This document shows, in pieces, positions 1-11,528 of a stretch of DNA of 64,000 nt (position 1 is the first letter of the stretch; the number at the start of each line of letters is the position of its first letter). Made by a program: the position numbers and the translations under genes. The notes beneath the pieces are model-generated. The model was not told where the DNA came from and ran no database searches. It was given only the letters and a program-made list of their open reading frames with translations. Source of the DNA: Takakia lepidozioides (lineage: Eukaryota; Streptophyta; Takakiopsida; Takakiales; Takakiaceae); the NCBI GenBank assembly GCA_030704615.1, contig CM060731.1, forward strand, positions 92,050,756-92,114,755, written 5' to 3'.

Positions 1-20
1 AGCCATCCCCCTTGGACATG

Positions 21-480
21 CACTAAAGGAAATTGTGGGGGGCGTCGGGGTTGCGCCCCCTTTTGGGGCGGGGTAGCAGCCCAAATGGACGTCGCACGCC
101 CATCGCTGGGCCGCCGCACTCGAACGTCGCTAAAAAACGACGTCGGGGGGTCGCTGTGGGGGGGGGGACGCCCGACGTCGCTTTTTAGCGATCCCCAGCG
201 TCGGCGGGGCCTCTGGCTAGCGAAGCCCGATCGTCGCTGCCCTCTAAGCGACGGCGTTGTCTGGGGCAACGGCTTGGCATCGTTGCTTGATTTTTTTTCA
301 AAAACAAGGTGGAAACACGTGGCAGCAGCTCCGTTGCGACGCCCGGGCGTCGGCAGCCGACGGGGTGGGACCCAGGCTGCGACCCCGGGTGTCGCAGCCT
401 GCCATTTTTGTCAAAATAAAAAGTAGAAACACGTGGCGCCACGGGGCGTTGCGACGCCCGAGTATCAGCGACGCTACCAT
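21..480. mobile_element. CACTA-like element end with GCGACGCC subterminal repeats
   Basis: A CACTAAAGGAAATTG terminus at 21 is followed by GC-rich DNA in which GCGACGCC/GGCGTCGC words recur in both orientations about every 30-60 bases. En/Spm (CACTA) transposons carry this layout: a short CACTA terminal repeat followed by inverted and direct subterminal motifs that bind the transposase. No opposite end or transposase is visible here, so this is a non-autonomous or truncated copy. The open frames through it are by-products of its high GC. Confidence 0.5.
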
Positions 481-482
481 GT

Positions 483-632
483 GAGCATGCTCACGTGAGC
501 ATACTCACACGCCTATGGTTTAGTGATATGGATAATAGAGAAGGGTTTAGTGGTCAGCTATTCCAAGGGCCTATCACCACGGACACATATGCAAAGAAGG
601 GCCTATAGGCGTGCGACCATAGGCGGTTGAAT
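483..632. repeat. Palindromic GTGAGCATGCTCAC motif and flanking inverted repeat
   Basis: Two near-palindromic GTGAGCAT/ATGCTCAC words sit at 482-509. An inverted pair built on CACGCCTATGG and CCATAGGCGG flanks a short spacer up to about 630. Related GTGAGC/GCTCAC clusters recur at 36.23, 45.7, 55.1 and 58.05 kb. They look like transposon-terminal motifs, but I cannot assign a family. Confidence 0.4.
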
Positions 633-1189
633 AGTTTACATTACAATTAATGTACACATATGATGTTTCATTAGAACATCAATGCTCAAGGTGACTAACT
701 ACTTATAGATAAAGTTAATGATAAGAGGCAAAATGAGTCAGATTTTGTTCACAATGTTAAATCGCAAAGTGAAATGAGCACACAAAGATGAGATGCATGT
801 TGCATGAACACAAAGTTTAGACACATGTCACATGTCTCCATGTTTCGTGGGATCACATTACCACTTTGCAGCGCGGACTGTCGGCTCTGGTGCAGACATC
901 CATACTTCCCTTTTGTCTTCTTGCTACTCTTTGACCAATATGAGTTCACAAATTAGTTCAAGTTTAGGATTCACATATTTTCGGGAGTTCTCTCTTTTCC
1001 TCCTTGTTAAGTTCACTTTATGAGGTCTCATTTGCAAGTGTGAATTGGCGCACACCTCCAGAACCATCGACTCAAAAAGAGTGAGGTGGCCATGTCCAGC
1101 CATGCATGTTGCACCAGATCTTTTCATATTTTTGCTTGTACTTCATTTGGTTCCTTGGTGGAACTGTGCGCTGGACATGTGCGCCATTG
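633..1189. other. AT-rich intergenic DNA, nothing recognised
   Basis: No coding similarity, RNA gene or clear repeat was found. All open frames are short and without recognisable content. Confidence 0.5.
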
Positions 1190-1740
1190 TGCACCACCCC
1201 GAAACGCCAACGCACATTTGTTTCGCAGTGTTTAATTATTATTTTTATCCCTAGTTTTGACGGGGGCTGCAAAACAACTGTGCGTTAACACATACTTGCT
1301 TTGCAATAGCCCAACTGGATTTTATTATTATTATTATTTTAATCTGGTTTTGACGGGGTCTTAAAAACAAGTGTCCGTTAACGCACACTTGCTTTGCAGC
1401 AGTCCAACGGTATATATATATATATACATATTGACGGGGGCTGGAAAACAACTATGTCTGAGCGTAGCGCGTCAATCGGTGGGACGTTGCTCCTTTCAAA
1501 AATGAGAATAAAATGAAAGTAAGATAAATATTTTTTTTCCTTAAAAAGAAAATAAAGTGACCGCACAATTGACGGTCGTTTCTTTTTTTAATTTCAACAA
1601 CTCCTGCAATGTGAACACACTAGCTTTGCAGCAACCCAACGGGGAGGGGAGAGGAAAATAAATAAATAAAAATCGGTTTTGACAAAGGATGGAAAATAAA
1701 GTGTGCGTCAACACACACTTCTGTTGCAACAACCCAATAT
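1190..1740. repeat. Degenerate ~90 bp tandem repeat
   Basis: About five imperfect units share the blocks TTGACGGGGGCTGCAAAACA, GTGCGTTAACRCAYACTT and GCTTTGCARCARYCCAACGG, separated by AT-rich or (AT)n spacers. Units begin near 1190, 1256, 1350, 1430 and 1600-1680. The GTGCGTTAAC block resembles the TGCGTCAACGCA motif scattered at 41.1, 42.6 and 53.5 kb. Confidence 0.6.
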
Positions 1741-1851
1741 CTCTCCTATCGTTTTACATCCACGAATTATTTGCTATAGTTTTCTTTTGTAGTGTGAATT
1801 CATGAGGTGAAATTTTCTTGCCAAAAGAGTTTGTTTCAAAGTTGCTAGATG

Positions 1852-2895
1852 CACTACACCGTTCGGGGGGTTACCGACGCCAGGCGCGTCGCTAAACGCG
1901 GATTTCCGGCCCGGCGGAAATCGCAAATCTGTGTCGCCTCAGATGCGTTGTTACGGTGCCGTCGCAGAATCCGCGCTTAAGGCGACGCCTCAGCGTCGCA
2001 GATAGCGCCCCCCAGGACTCCCTGGATTGCACCTACGATATCCCCGGCGTCGTAACGGGCGGGAGCATGAGGTGCACGGAACGCAACGCTGGGAGCATCG
2101 TACTTCTAAGCGACGCTCCCGCACTGCATCGTCCCTGCCGTCGCCGTTTCCATGCGACTGTTTTTATTTTATATTTTTAAATAAATATTGTATATTAAAA
2201 TTTATTTTTGTTTAATCCATTATTGTGACTTCTCCTGTGTCGCAATAAAACTGCAACTTTTTTTACCTTTTTTTAATTGGTTTTTTTTTTTCAAGGTGCT
2301 CGCATCTGCGACGCCGTAATAGTCGGAGTATAACTGCGACGCCTTTCGAGTAATTGTTTTTTTTTTTTTAATTTTAAAAAAAAAATCGGGTTGTTGTTAT
2401 TGTTTTCTTTTTCCTTTCGGGTGCCCCTCCTGCGACGGCATGGGCGTCGCAGTAAACCTGCTATGCTTTTGCGGGCCCCAATATGTGTCCCCTGTGCGAC
2501 GGCATCAGTGTCGCAATAAACCTGCGATGCTTTTGGGGGGATCAGTATGTGTTCCTGGTGCGATGGCATGGGCATCGCAGTAAAACGGCGACGCTTTGGG
2601 GGGCCCAAATAAGTGTCCCCTCATGCGACCATGGCGTCGCAGTTAATCTGCGACGCTTTTATTTGAAATCGAGCTAGAGCGGTGGTCCATATCTACGACG
2701 CCCAGACCTGCATCGTGTTTATATATATATATATATTTGGGTGGCCTCTATCTGCGATGCCCGGGGCGTCGCATTAAATCTGCAACGGATTTTTTTTCAA
2801 AATGCTTTTTAGGGCGGCCCCATCTGCGACGCCCAGGTGTCGCAGAGGGCCGGATTTCTTTTGTTTTGTAGATTTGCGACGCCTGGGAGGTCTCA
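1852..2895. mobile_element. CACTA element left end with long GCGACGCC subterminal array
   Basis: CACTACACCGTTCGGGG at 1852 has the canonical CACTA start. About 1 kb follows with some 20 GCGACGCC/GGCGTCGCA words in both orientations, often as pairs of the type TGCGACGC...GTCGCAGTAAA. This is a typical subterminal region. The antisense accessory gene at 3.06-4.35 kb may be the internal cargo of the same element. The right end was not located. Confidence 0.6.
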
Positions 2896-3059
2896 CCAGG
2901 CCCGAATTAGGATTGGGAGTTTAGGGTTAGGCTTAGGTTTGGGGAATATGGGGATTGTGCATATTTAATATAAATGAGAGAGTACCACATCATGCGCATG
3001 CGTATATTATATATATATATGTAAAATTGACCTCAAAGATCGTGTACATCATCCCTACT

Positions 3060-4350
3060 ACTCACCCTAGCCCTCCGAACTCCCGGGGCTAGATCCTTCA
3101 CTACTGTCATCACGGTCAGGGTCACCATCACCGTCGGTCTCACTCTCATTCACATGACTTTCATCACTCTCACTACCCTCACTATCGCCACTCTTCTTCC
3201 TCCTCCTGTTCTTGAGCATCTTACATGCCTTCATGCGTGTAATGAGGCCAGCGTACCCATGGAGCTTGGCGTACTCCACCTCCTCAACGGAGGGATGTCT
3301 CCCAAACTTTTTTGCCTACACAAGAGTAGAAACAAATAAAGATTAGCGAAGACATACACGAAGAAAAAAACATGTAAACAAAATTGATAGGGAATGAAGA
3401 TCTTACAAAGCGGATGGCGAATGATTTGAGCCAAATTTATGCGTGGAATCCCCCTTCTCTAGGCGGAGGGTGGCTGCCTCACGACCCCGAGCAAACTTCG
3501 GCTTCTTCTCGTCATCGGTCTCCACAAACTCTCTACGACGCGCCCATGGAATTTGGGTCCACTCCACATGCCAAGGGAACCACCTAGCTGTTTTTGGGAA
3601 GACATATTTCTTCATGACCTCCCAAAATTCTCCCACAGGATATCCAAGTCGATTCACCTCTAAAGGTGGGATCTGAAGTACAAATTCTCTCCTTTTTTTT
3701 TGCGCTTCTTTGTCTTCTCCCTTGCCACTACTGGGCGCTACCACATCAGAGCTCTTCCCACTAATCCCCACTTGTATCTCTCGACACATTGGGCTGACCA
3801 CTAGTGCCCTCCCCCACCCGTACATCTCGGGACTCTACGACATCCTTGCGATGCATCTTTTTCTTCTTTGGGGGTTCTAATGATGGGCCTTTTCCTTTCC
3901 AACAACAGCCTCACTATCTCTCTCTCTCTCTGCATGCGTCTCTCTCTAGCTCTCTCATCAATGACAAGAGGGACCTCAAAGGGCTATGCCCCCATCGTGT
4001 GACTCTGCATTGAGCTAAAGGAGGCCGCACCCTGCAAATTAAACACATGCCAGTAGAATCAACCACCTCTATTCATCTTGTAAAGTTTACAAATTCAAAA
4101 AAGACGAGAAAAACTAAAAGCAAATTTGAATAAGATATATTTATCTGGTAGTCAAAGCAACGGCCGCCGCAAGGGGAATGCCCAATTGCGCCAAGAGCGC
4201 CGCCTTCTCGGTGGGAGAGGCGGCATTCCAAGTTGGCAAGAGGTTGCCGGCATCCACCAAACGACGCCTAGTCGAGGTGGAGACACCCCTGGTGCTGCCA
4301 TGAACATGTGGAAGAGAGGGCGCTGCATCACCGGGGGGATAAAGTTAACA
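3060..4350 (-). pseudogene. Decayed CACTA (En/Spm, Ptta-like) accessory gene
   Basis: Antisense open segments at 3403-3825, 3067-3279 and 4130-4330 look like exons of one decayed gene. The 3403-3825 segment holds a basic, aromatic-rich block (WFPWHVEWTQIPWARRREF, then a K/R-rich stretch). The downstream segment reads KKFGRHPSVEEVEYAK and ends in an acidic Ser/Glu/Asp tail. A plausible intron runs from GTAAGA at 3406 to TAG at 3316, but the phases do not join cleanly and frames shift between segments. The order (conserved W block, HPSVEEVEYAKL-like block, charged tail) recalls the plant Ptta/En/Spm accessory protein family. That assignment is inference; the location beside the CACTA end at 1852-2895 supports it. 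Confidence 0.4.
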
Positions 4351-4504
4351 TAGCCGCCGTCGCAGCCTCGGTGGTGGCGTCATGTTGCCATGATGAACTC
4401 TCCCTGGCATCACCACCCCCCTCCACCTCTGACCCCAACCCATGGCTCAAATTACGTGAGGTATTCCGCTCCACCCTCTCCCTCTCTCTTACCTCAAGCA
4501 TGGC

Positions 4505-5340
4505 TGCCTAATGCATCTCCTATGTCCAGGCCCATCTAAGCCCAAGTGCAATCTTTTATGTATCCAAGTGCATCTCCCGTGTAGAGGCCCAAGCGTCCAC
4601 TGTCATTTAAGCCCAAGTGCAATCTCCTATGTATCTAAGTGCGTCTCATATGTATCCAATGACATCTCCTATATCAAGGCCTATCTAAGCCCCGTGTGCA
4701 ATCTTTTATGTATCCAAGTGCATCTCCCGTGTAGAGGCTAAGACCAAGTGCAATTTCTTATATATCCCAATGCGTCTCCTATGTCGAGGCCCAAGTGCGA
4801 CCTCTAGTGTAGCCTATGCCATTGGCCCATGTGTGAAAAATTGAAATCTAAGCCCAAGTGCAATCTTCTATTCATGTATCCAAGTGCATCTCCCATGTAG
4901 AGGCCCAAGTGTGACCTCCAGTGTCCACTGCAATCCCCAATGTATCCAAAGACCTACTGTTTGGGAGATCTCTATGTCATTGCCCACTTTGCTATTTTTG
5001 CAATCTCCCTTGTCGAGGCTTAATATATATTGATATATCCACTTTGCTGTTTTTCGCGAAATTTCTGACGACCAAAAGTACTTGAAATTCCAAATCTCCC
5101 ATGTGAAAGGCCAATCACTGCTTTAGGAAAGCCCATTTTGCTATTTTTCACGAATTTCCAGCGACCCAAAGTACTTGAAATTCCATATCTCCCACACCGC
5201 GGGTCCCAAAATCATGAGACCAAGCCGGTGCACCCCTCCTCATCGAGGGCTCTCCAACGGCACCAAGCACTGGGGCTGGGGCCCGCGGTTTGGGAGATCT
5301 CAACGACGCTACAAACAAACAAAACAAAACAATACTCACA
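4505..5340. repeat. Dispersed repeat family R1, copy 1
   Basis: The first part (to about 4960) is a degenerate tandem array of the phrase CCCAAGTGCAATCTCCTATG...GTGCATCTCCCATGTAGAGG. The second part (about 5100-5290) contains CAGCGACC, AAAGTACTTGAAATTCCATA and CCAAGCCGGTGCACCC. The same two blocks occur in the same order at about 56.0-56.7 kb, so this is one composite dispersed repeat. No coding sequence was recognised. Confidence 0.6.
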
Positions 5341-5379
5341 GGTGTGCTCACGTTCTATCAACCCCCTCAATACCAGGTG

Positions 5380-6080
5380 TTCCGGTTATTAACCCTAATA
5401 TTACAAAAGTAGATACCGACCTGATCAATTTTTTGATACCCTGGTTGATATCCTTGTACAGATCCTATATACCAGTGTACTAGTGTTGGGTAGTATAGAG
5501 CCATCATGATATCAACAGCGGGATATCAAAATTCTATTCTCGGCGAATACCCGTAAATACTGGGTTAATATCCGCCCCAAACTTAATAACTGGATACATA
5601 CCCGGACCCACATTTGTTGTAGTTCTGAGAACTGGCAAATATTTAAAACCAAAAAAAACTTCATACCGAGAACTGGCAGATATTAATTATTAATAATAAT
5701 ACTAATACTAATATCCAACCAACATTGGTACATACCAGTGTTGGATTGGTATATAGATGAAGGAAGTTGGTATACGTATTAGATACCAGACCAGTCTGGT
5801 ATCATTTGGGAGAATACTTGGTCATATACCAGGCTGATATCAGTTTTTTCATACCAATCACAATACCAGTACTGTCCCCTGTCTTCCTCATTTACTCTGG
5901 TATGTGTACTATATTAATTTATGTGTACATGTGCCTACATACTTGTACTTATATATATTTACTTCTTTATGTATATTTTATTTGTTTTCACTTGATACTT
6001 GTTATTTGATAACCTTGTAATTCAAGATGGCTTGGTCTGGTTGTTGATATCTCATACCAGCTGGTATTGTGGTCATGATA
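5380..6080. repeat. ATACCAG/CTGGTAT palindromic motif cluster
   Basis: The words ATACCAG and CTGGTAT recur many times in both orientations, including GATACCAGACCAGTCTGGTA and CATACCAGTGTTGG, in AT-rich DNA. A related cluster lies at 36945-37170. The arrangement resembles transposon subterminal repeats. No terminal CACTA was found. Confidence 0.5.
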
Positions 6081-6196
6081 CTCATACTTACACCAATATC
6101 TGGAAAAATAAAATAAAATACATCCGCCTCTCTTACCAACCCACTATCAACATAAAATACGCAGCTCACCATACCATACACTACTTAAAGTTCGCA

Positions 6197-6300
6197 ATTG
6201 GATTCAAAGCCACATAGGTGTATATTCAATATTGGCACCTATTATGGCCAACCTAGCTATAACAAGGAGGTACCTAGTTCAACTTGTTACTTCAATTTGT
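6197..6300 (+). mobile_element. SINE-B fragment (5' truncated)
   Basis: From GATTCAAAGCCACATAGGTG to TATGGCCAACCTAGC this matches the region of the fuller SINE at 41452-41580 that starts at its B box. The tRNA-like A box is missing, so this is a truncated copy. Confidence 0.5.
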
Positions 6301-6890
6301 GGATACATATGGACTTTTGAGTCCCTGGAGAAGGATGGACAATTGCATTGTCTCAGTTACAGCTCATATAAGATGTCCGCTTTTCAAACATAAGGTAGTG
6401 GGCTCAAAGAATATGTCCACTTTTTTAAACATAAGGTATTGGACCTTGTGATGCCAGGATCCTGCCATTTGGTTCTGACATACCTTTTATGGTGCCGCCG
6501 GATATAATGTAGAGAATGTTGGAAGCTACTCTCTCCTTATATTCTAGACATACCGTTACAATACCCTTCAATGCTTTATATCGTTAACTCTTGGCCCCAT
6601 GCCTAGCTGTGCCTGCCTGACGATGGGCCAATAGCGCCTCGCCAGGTGGTGATGACTTGGATATGACGTGGCTGCTCAATAAAAGGCTTTCGGGAAAAGG
6701 AATGCGGGCGGTATTTTGGTGGACAGACTGTATACAAGGGTGACAAGGGAGAGCGCTATAGGCATACTGGTGTAGCAGAGTCAGGGACGGATGTGTTGTG
6801 TTGCGTGTATGCCATACGTTCGTGGCGTCTGTCTGTCGGTCCTCTGCCAGTGATGCCCTCCTCATTGTGAAGTTCACTTACTCGAGTTAC
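6301..6890. other. Intergenic DNA, nothing recognised
   Basis: Neither a gene nor a clear repeat could be supported here. Confidence 0.4.
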
Positions 6891-6954
6891 ATCCCCCCAT
6901 TTTGTGCTTACTGTTCTCTCCCGCTTTTTTTTGCTTGAAAATGAGAATTCTTAA

Positions 6955-7690
6955 GGTCTTGAGAAGGAACAATTACATGATGCTCACAAACAGCAGCTCT
7001 ACCAAATGCAAGTTCAGCACGAGGAAGCACTTGCAACAGAGAAAACAGTTAATGTTGGGTTGGCAGCAACCAACCAAAAACTTGCCACTGCAATTCGCCA
7101 CCCTAACGGCTAACCTGGAACTAGCTGATGAGGAAATCAAGAAGAAAATTGGGCTCTGTGCATGGGTAGAGGCAGAGGCACAAGAACAGGGAAGACTCAT
7201 TGCTGACATGAAAAATACTCTTTGTCGCAATGAGGATACCATCCAGCAGTTGAAGCGCCTCAATGAGGGAAAAGACCAACAACTTTTAGAGTTGCATCAA
7301 AAGGTCACAGTGAAGGACAACGAACTCTCTGTAACTGGAAGAGCATGGATGGAAGCCAACAACATGTCAGCTGCCTATGCAGCCCTAGTAGATCCTCATA
7401 TGAAGAGAATGGAGAGTTTACAACAACAGTTGGAGGCATACGAGCTCAAGGAGGAGCAGGATATGCGGAGTGCTACACAGAAATTGTCTTGACGACCATC
7501 TCTTACAGGTGTGGTTGACACAAGGACTAGTGGAGGGAAAAGCACCTAGGAAGTTGATTCAGGATGAGATGAAGGATCTCAGACAACGGGTGCAAAATAT
7601 TGCCACGGTAACCCAGTGGCTGTATAAGCTGGGTGAGGTTCGTGATGTGTCGTCCTTTAAAGTAGTTGATGATGGGCGTCAAACATTATT
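6955..7690 (+). pseudogene. Frameshifted coiled-coil protein remnant
   Basis: Three consecutive plus-strand segments in different frames are all Gln/Glu/Leu/Lys-rich with heptad spacing: about 6960-7130 (LEKEQLHDAHKQQLYQMQ...), 7100-7490 (ANLELADEEIKKKIG ... MKRMESLQQQLEAYELK) and 7500-7690 (QDEMKDLRQRVQNIATVTQW). Read together they form one long coiled coil broken by at least two frameshifts and a TAA near 6955. I do not recognise the family. A retroelement gag or a host coiled-coil protein are both possible. Confidence 0.4.
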
Positions 7691-7699
7691 ATAACAGTC

Positions 7700-8127
7700 A
7701 TCATTCCAAGCATCTCCAAGTTTTTCTTCTCACATTCGAAAAAAAACAAAAGCCGCAACGTGAAGTGGCTTTTAATTACGTCGGCTATGGCCGAAGTCTT
7801 TTCTTTCTGTCCCTCTTCAACACATATATATTTTGCATACATAATCACCAAGGCAATAAATAGGTCAATATACTCAATATAACATCAGTCAAGATACACA
7901 TAATATATATATATATCAAAATAAATGGTATACAAAGAAAAAACAATTACAAATGAGATTTCATGTGTACCTATATGTAATTAATCAAGTTATAGAAAGC
8001 AACATAGACAACCACTGTTGGTAAAACAATGTATTTTCATTCAATCTATGAATTATTATGCGATTTTCTTTTGCATATGGAGAGTCATCATTTATATTTA
8101 GGTCACCATAAGCAAAGAGAGAGCACT
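7700..8127. other. AT-rich intergenic DNA, nothing recognised
   Basis: No coding or repeat signal was seen beyond a short (AT)n run near 7905. Confidence 0.4.
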
Positions 8128-8205
8128 TTAGCGTAAGTAAGAGCCACTTCGCCTTGCAGCTAGTGTCTCCTTGTAGGGGTGGGCCCTATGAAGAAAGTGG
8201 GCCCG
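8128..8205. mobile_element. SINE-C-like short interspersed repeat copy
   Basis: The block AAGAGCCACTTCGCCTTGC ... GGGGTGGGCCCTATGAAG is shared with 30290-30363 (same orientation) and 40965-41030 (opposite orientation). The 30.3 kb copy has a target duplication, which marks the family as mobile. Confidence 0.55.
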
Positions 8206-8794
8206 TATCCAAGGTACGTAGGATACCAAGGGTGGATATGCCACCATAAAATAGTTTTGTATCCAACCATACCAAATTATTATAGTATACAAATTTTCAG
8301 TCAATACTCTTACAGAGGTATCATCTAGAAGTAGAAACTATGTTTGTGGGTATGCCAAAGGCATGTCACACTCTTATCAATCAATATTCTTATAGAGGTA
8401 TCATCTTGAAAATGAATCAATGTTTGTTTCCCCTCTCCTGGAGGTATATCAAACTCATATCCATTAACACTCCAATAGAGGTACCATATCATACAATTTG
8501 CTCGATTATACATAACGTTTCATATCATGCCCCATCAGAAGTGATTTGACAACGTCAAGAAATAGGATGGTAAGCATAGGCGGTCTCGATTTTTTTTCTC
8601 ACATTATATATTAGTGTGTCATTGAACCGTTCGCTTTTATTTCTTCAATAACAGCCGCCAGGGCTGACTGTTCTATCTTTTTAGTTTCTATTTTTATGTA
8701 TCAAGAATAAATAGATAAGACAAAATAAAGAAAACAAAACGACAGAAGTTAAATTAAAAATAAAACAGAATATTCAGTAAAACAATAAAATCCA

Positions 8795-9870
8795 GGATGA
8801 CCGTTGTGACAACTGTCTCCCGGGAAAGAGCCCACGGGAAAGAAATCATTTAAATATTATAAGCTGAAAAAGCAAATCAGGGCGACCGGGAAAGAGCGGC
8901 GGCTACTACGGTCGCTTGGAAAAAAAGAGAGACAAAAACAAAAAGGATTTAAATAGAGTACTAAATCTGAGCGACCGCTGCCCGAGAAAGAGCGTCTGCT
9001 GTGCCGCGGTCGCACGAGAAAACAAAAATTAAAAAAATAATTAAAAAGTAAACAGTAAAATTAAAACAAAAACAAAAACAAAAAATCCGAGCGACCGCTG
9101 TACCACAGCGGTCGCCTGGGAAGGTGCGTCTGCCACTGCAAAGTCGCATGGGGAAACCAAAAAAAAAAAAAAAAAAAAAAGAAGAGAAAAACACGAAATT
9201 AAATTTAAAATAAGGGACCGCTGGGGGACCGTTGTGGCAACTGTAACCTGGGATAAAGCGTCTGCTGCGCCTGACAAAATAAAAAAATAAAAAATATTAT
9301 TCGAAATTAAATAGTAAAAATAAAATAAAAACAAAAACAAGAAATCCAGGCGACCGCTGTGACAGCGGTCGCCTCGGAAAGTGCGTCTGCCGCTGCAAAG
9401 TCGCATGGGGAAACCAAAAAAAGAAAAAAAAAGAAAGAAAGAGAAAAACACGAAATTAAATTTAAAATAAGGGACCGCTGCGGGACTGCTGTGGACCGCT
9501 GGGGGACCGTTGTGGCAACTGTCACCTGGGATAAAGCGTCTGCTGCGCCTGACAAAATAAAAAAATAAAAAATATTATTCGAAGTTAAATAGTAAAATAA
9601 AAATAAAAACAAAAACAAGAAATCCAGGCGACCGCTGTTACAGCGGTCGCCTCGGAAAGTGCGTCTGCTGCTGCAGAGTCGCATGGGGAAATAAGAAAAA
9701 AAACAAAAACGAAATTAAAATTAAAATAAGGGACCGCTGTCGGACCGATGTGGACCGCTGGGGGACGGCTGAGAAAAACAGCATATAAAAAATATTATTC
9801 AAAATTAAGTAGTAAGATTAAAATAAAAACAAAAAAAATCCCAGGCGACCGCTGTGGCGATAGCCTGGGA
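8795..9870. repeat. 260-280 bp tandem array with GCGACCGCTG/CAGCGGTCGC palindromes
   Basis: At least four units start near 8880, 9089, 9349 and 9628. Each has a palindrome (GGCGACCGCTG ... CAGCGGTCGCC), a block ending GTGCGTCTGC...AAGTCGCATGGGGAAA, a purine-rich stretch, a GGGACCGCTG/GGGGACCG block with TGGGATAAAGCGTCTGCTGCG, and an A-rich spacer ATATTATTCGAARTTAAATAG. Unit lengths differ mainly by homopolymer and GGGACCGCTG copy number. The poly-Phe antisense frames across it come from the A-rich spacers. This could be a satellite or an expanded transposon subterminal region. Confidence 0.7.
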
Positions 9871-10084
9871 AATAATAATAATAAGTTAAATAATTTTTTA
9901 ACTAAATAATTCATAAAAACAGATAAAAAGAATTAAAATAAAAAAAACAAAATGAATGTTCAGGAAAAATAAAACAAAATTATAAAATGTTCTGGTACAT
10001 GTTTATGTTCCATGTATATGCCTGAATGTACATGTATATACAAGTGGGTTTTTATTTTTATTAGTGGATGTTATGAATAACAAC

Positions 10085-10400
10085 GTGTTAACAACCAGTA
10101 GTGGTTGTTAAACAAGTATGAAAGCATATTTGGAAGATGCTTTAAAGAGAAGCATATTTGGGAAGATGCTTTGGTTTGAAGCATCTTTTGGCGCGTGGCG
10201 TTGATGTATTGAAGGGTGTAGATGTGGTCAAATGGTACACACTTAGTGAATACTTTCTTACCACATCTACACCCATAACAAACCCTGTCACACTCATAAC
10301 AACTCGTTGTGAAGAACATCGCGTTGATGTTGTTATGGGTGTGAGAGGGTTTGTTAGGGGTGTGACAGGGACAGCGACGGGGCGGAACAGGGACAGGGTT
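10085..10400. repeat. Imperfect inverted repeat (hairpin) of unknown element
   Basis: CCACATCTACACCCATAACA ... TCATAACAAC (10259-10305) is answered by GTTGTTATGGGTGTGAGAGG ... GGGTGTGACAGGG (about 10328-10371), giving arms of about 40 bases around a short loop. Related direct copies (AAGCATATTTGGGAAGATGC) lie just upstream. Confidence 0.5.
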
Positions 10401-10480
10401 TGTGGTCAAAAAGTACAGCGGTACTTCCAAACAATCATGAAGATTGGTGGTGTGAATAATTTTCTCCTCTCAGTATAATT

Positions 10481-10522
10481 AAGGGGCCTGCCTTGTGAGC
10501 CGTCGCTCCCAGGTGTTTCCCT
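10481..10522 (+). mobile_element. SINE-A 3' end
   Basis: AAGGGGCCTGCCTTGTGAGC ... CGTCGCTCCCAGGTGTTTCC matches the 3' ends at 15811-15852 and 15955-16000. Only the 3' end survives here. Confidence 0.5.
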
Positions 10523-11528
10523 TTCTCATAAAAATTTTCAAAAAAAAGTTTTAAGTCACTTTTCAGTTGGCAATGGCTCAGCTATGCTTCTACATATCAA
10601 CTACCATCCAGTTATCGTCAATCATGACAAAGATTACATATGTGTGATGACATCCATCCACTGCGTATGTGAGATTACACTTGTGCGTTGACCAGGGAGA
10701 CACCAACGAGCATTATAGATGAGAAGCTAATGTGAGGTGCAGAAAATTGGGATTAGTCCTATGGAATGGAAAGCTAGAAATATCAAACTTGGTGCACTAG
10801 ATTTGCAACAACCATGGCATGCTCAACCAACTCTTCAAATGCTGCATGTTTACCTTAAGTTCAAGGAAGAGTTTTTCCCCACCATACTACTTGCAACACC
10901 AGTGCTTCATTAGATTTATACACCAGTCTCTCAATATAATTAGTCTTTGACTCTGATTATTAGCAGATGGAAGATGCAGATGCATTATAGGATGTGTGTG
11001 CTGACAGGAAACTTGATACTCGGCATCATCCAATTCTCTCTATACATCGAAAGACAGTATTTTTTTATTATCAGGAATTGGAGAAGCATGACATTCCACA
11101 CTCAAAGCACATCAACAAAGCACATCAACAAAGCTGTTTTTACTCAATAGAGCAACTTTGCTGCATTTTGTCAGTTGTCTCATCCATGGATAAAAGTTTT
11201 CCCGTTAAAAGTCTTAGTGATCCATGGTGATGGGAGCTGTCCAAAGCTTCTATCTAACTCTGATAGCTCTGAAATTTCCATACCCATAGCTCCCTCACCA
11301 CAGATGTTCCACTTGATGACTTTAAAACACAACACCTTGATGTAATTCATTGCCAACCCCAGACACCTTAATCTGGATGCAAACCAATGAACAAGAAAGC
11401 CTGGCCATCTCTCTCATTTACACGCGCCAATCATGCTTCTCCAAGCAACTTTATGCCCCAAAAAGATGGAAGAGAGCGACTGAAGGGCAGAAAAATTAGA
11501 CAAAAATTCAGCAAGACAAATAGATCTC
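10523..11528. other. Intergenic DNA containing the 3' flank of the minus-strand host gene
   Basis: No coding content was recognised. The stretch immediately below 11529 is the likely 3' UTR of the gene at 11529-13897. I did not find a decisive poly(A) signal. Confidence 0.4.

Noticed and set aside
85-442. Overlapping open frames on both strands at the start of the window
   Set aside because: They lie wholly in GC-rich palindromic subterminal repeats, overlap in several frames and show no protein family pattern.
8961-9684. Phe/Leu-rich antisense frames resembling membrane proteins
   Set aside because: The hydrophobic stretches are translated A-rich spacers of a tandem array, and the same protein repeats with each unit.
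8795-9870. CRISPR-like appearance of spaced palindromic repeats
   Set aside because: Unit length and spacers are wrong, the spacers are themselves repeated, and the genome is eukaryotic.
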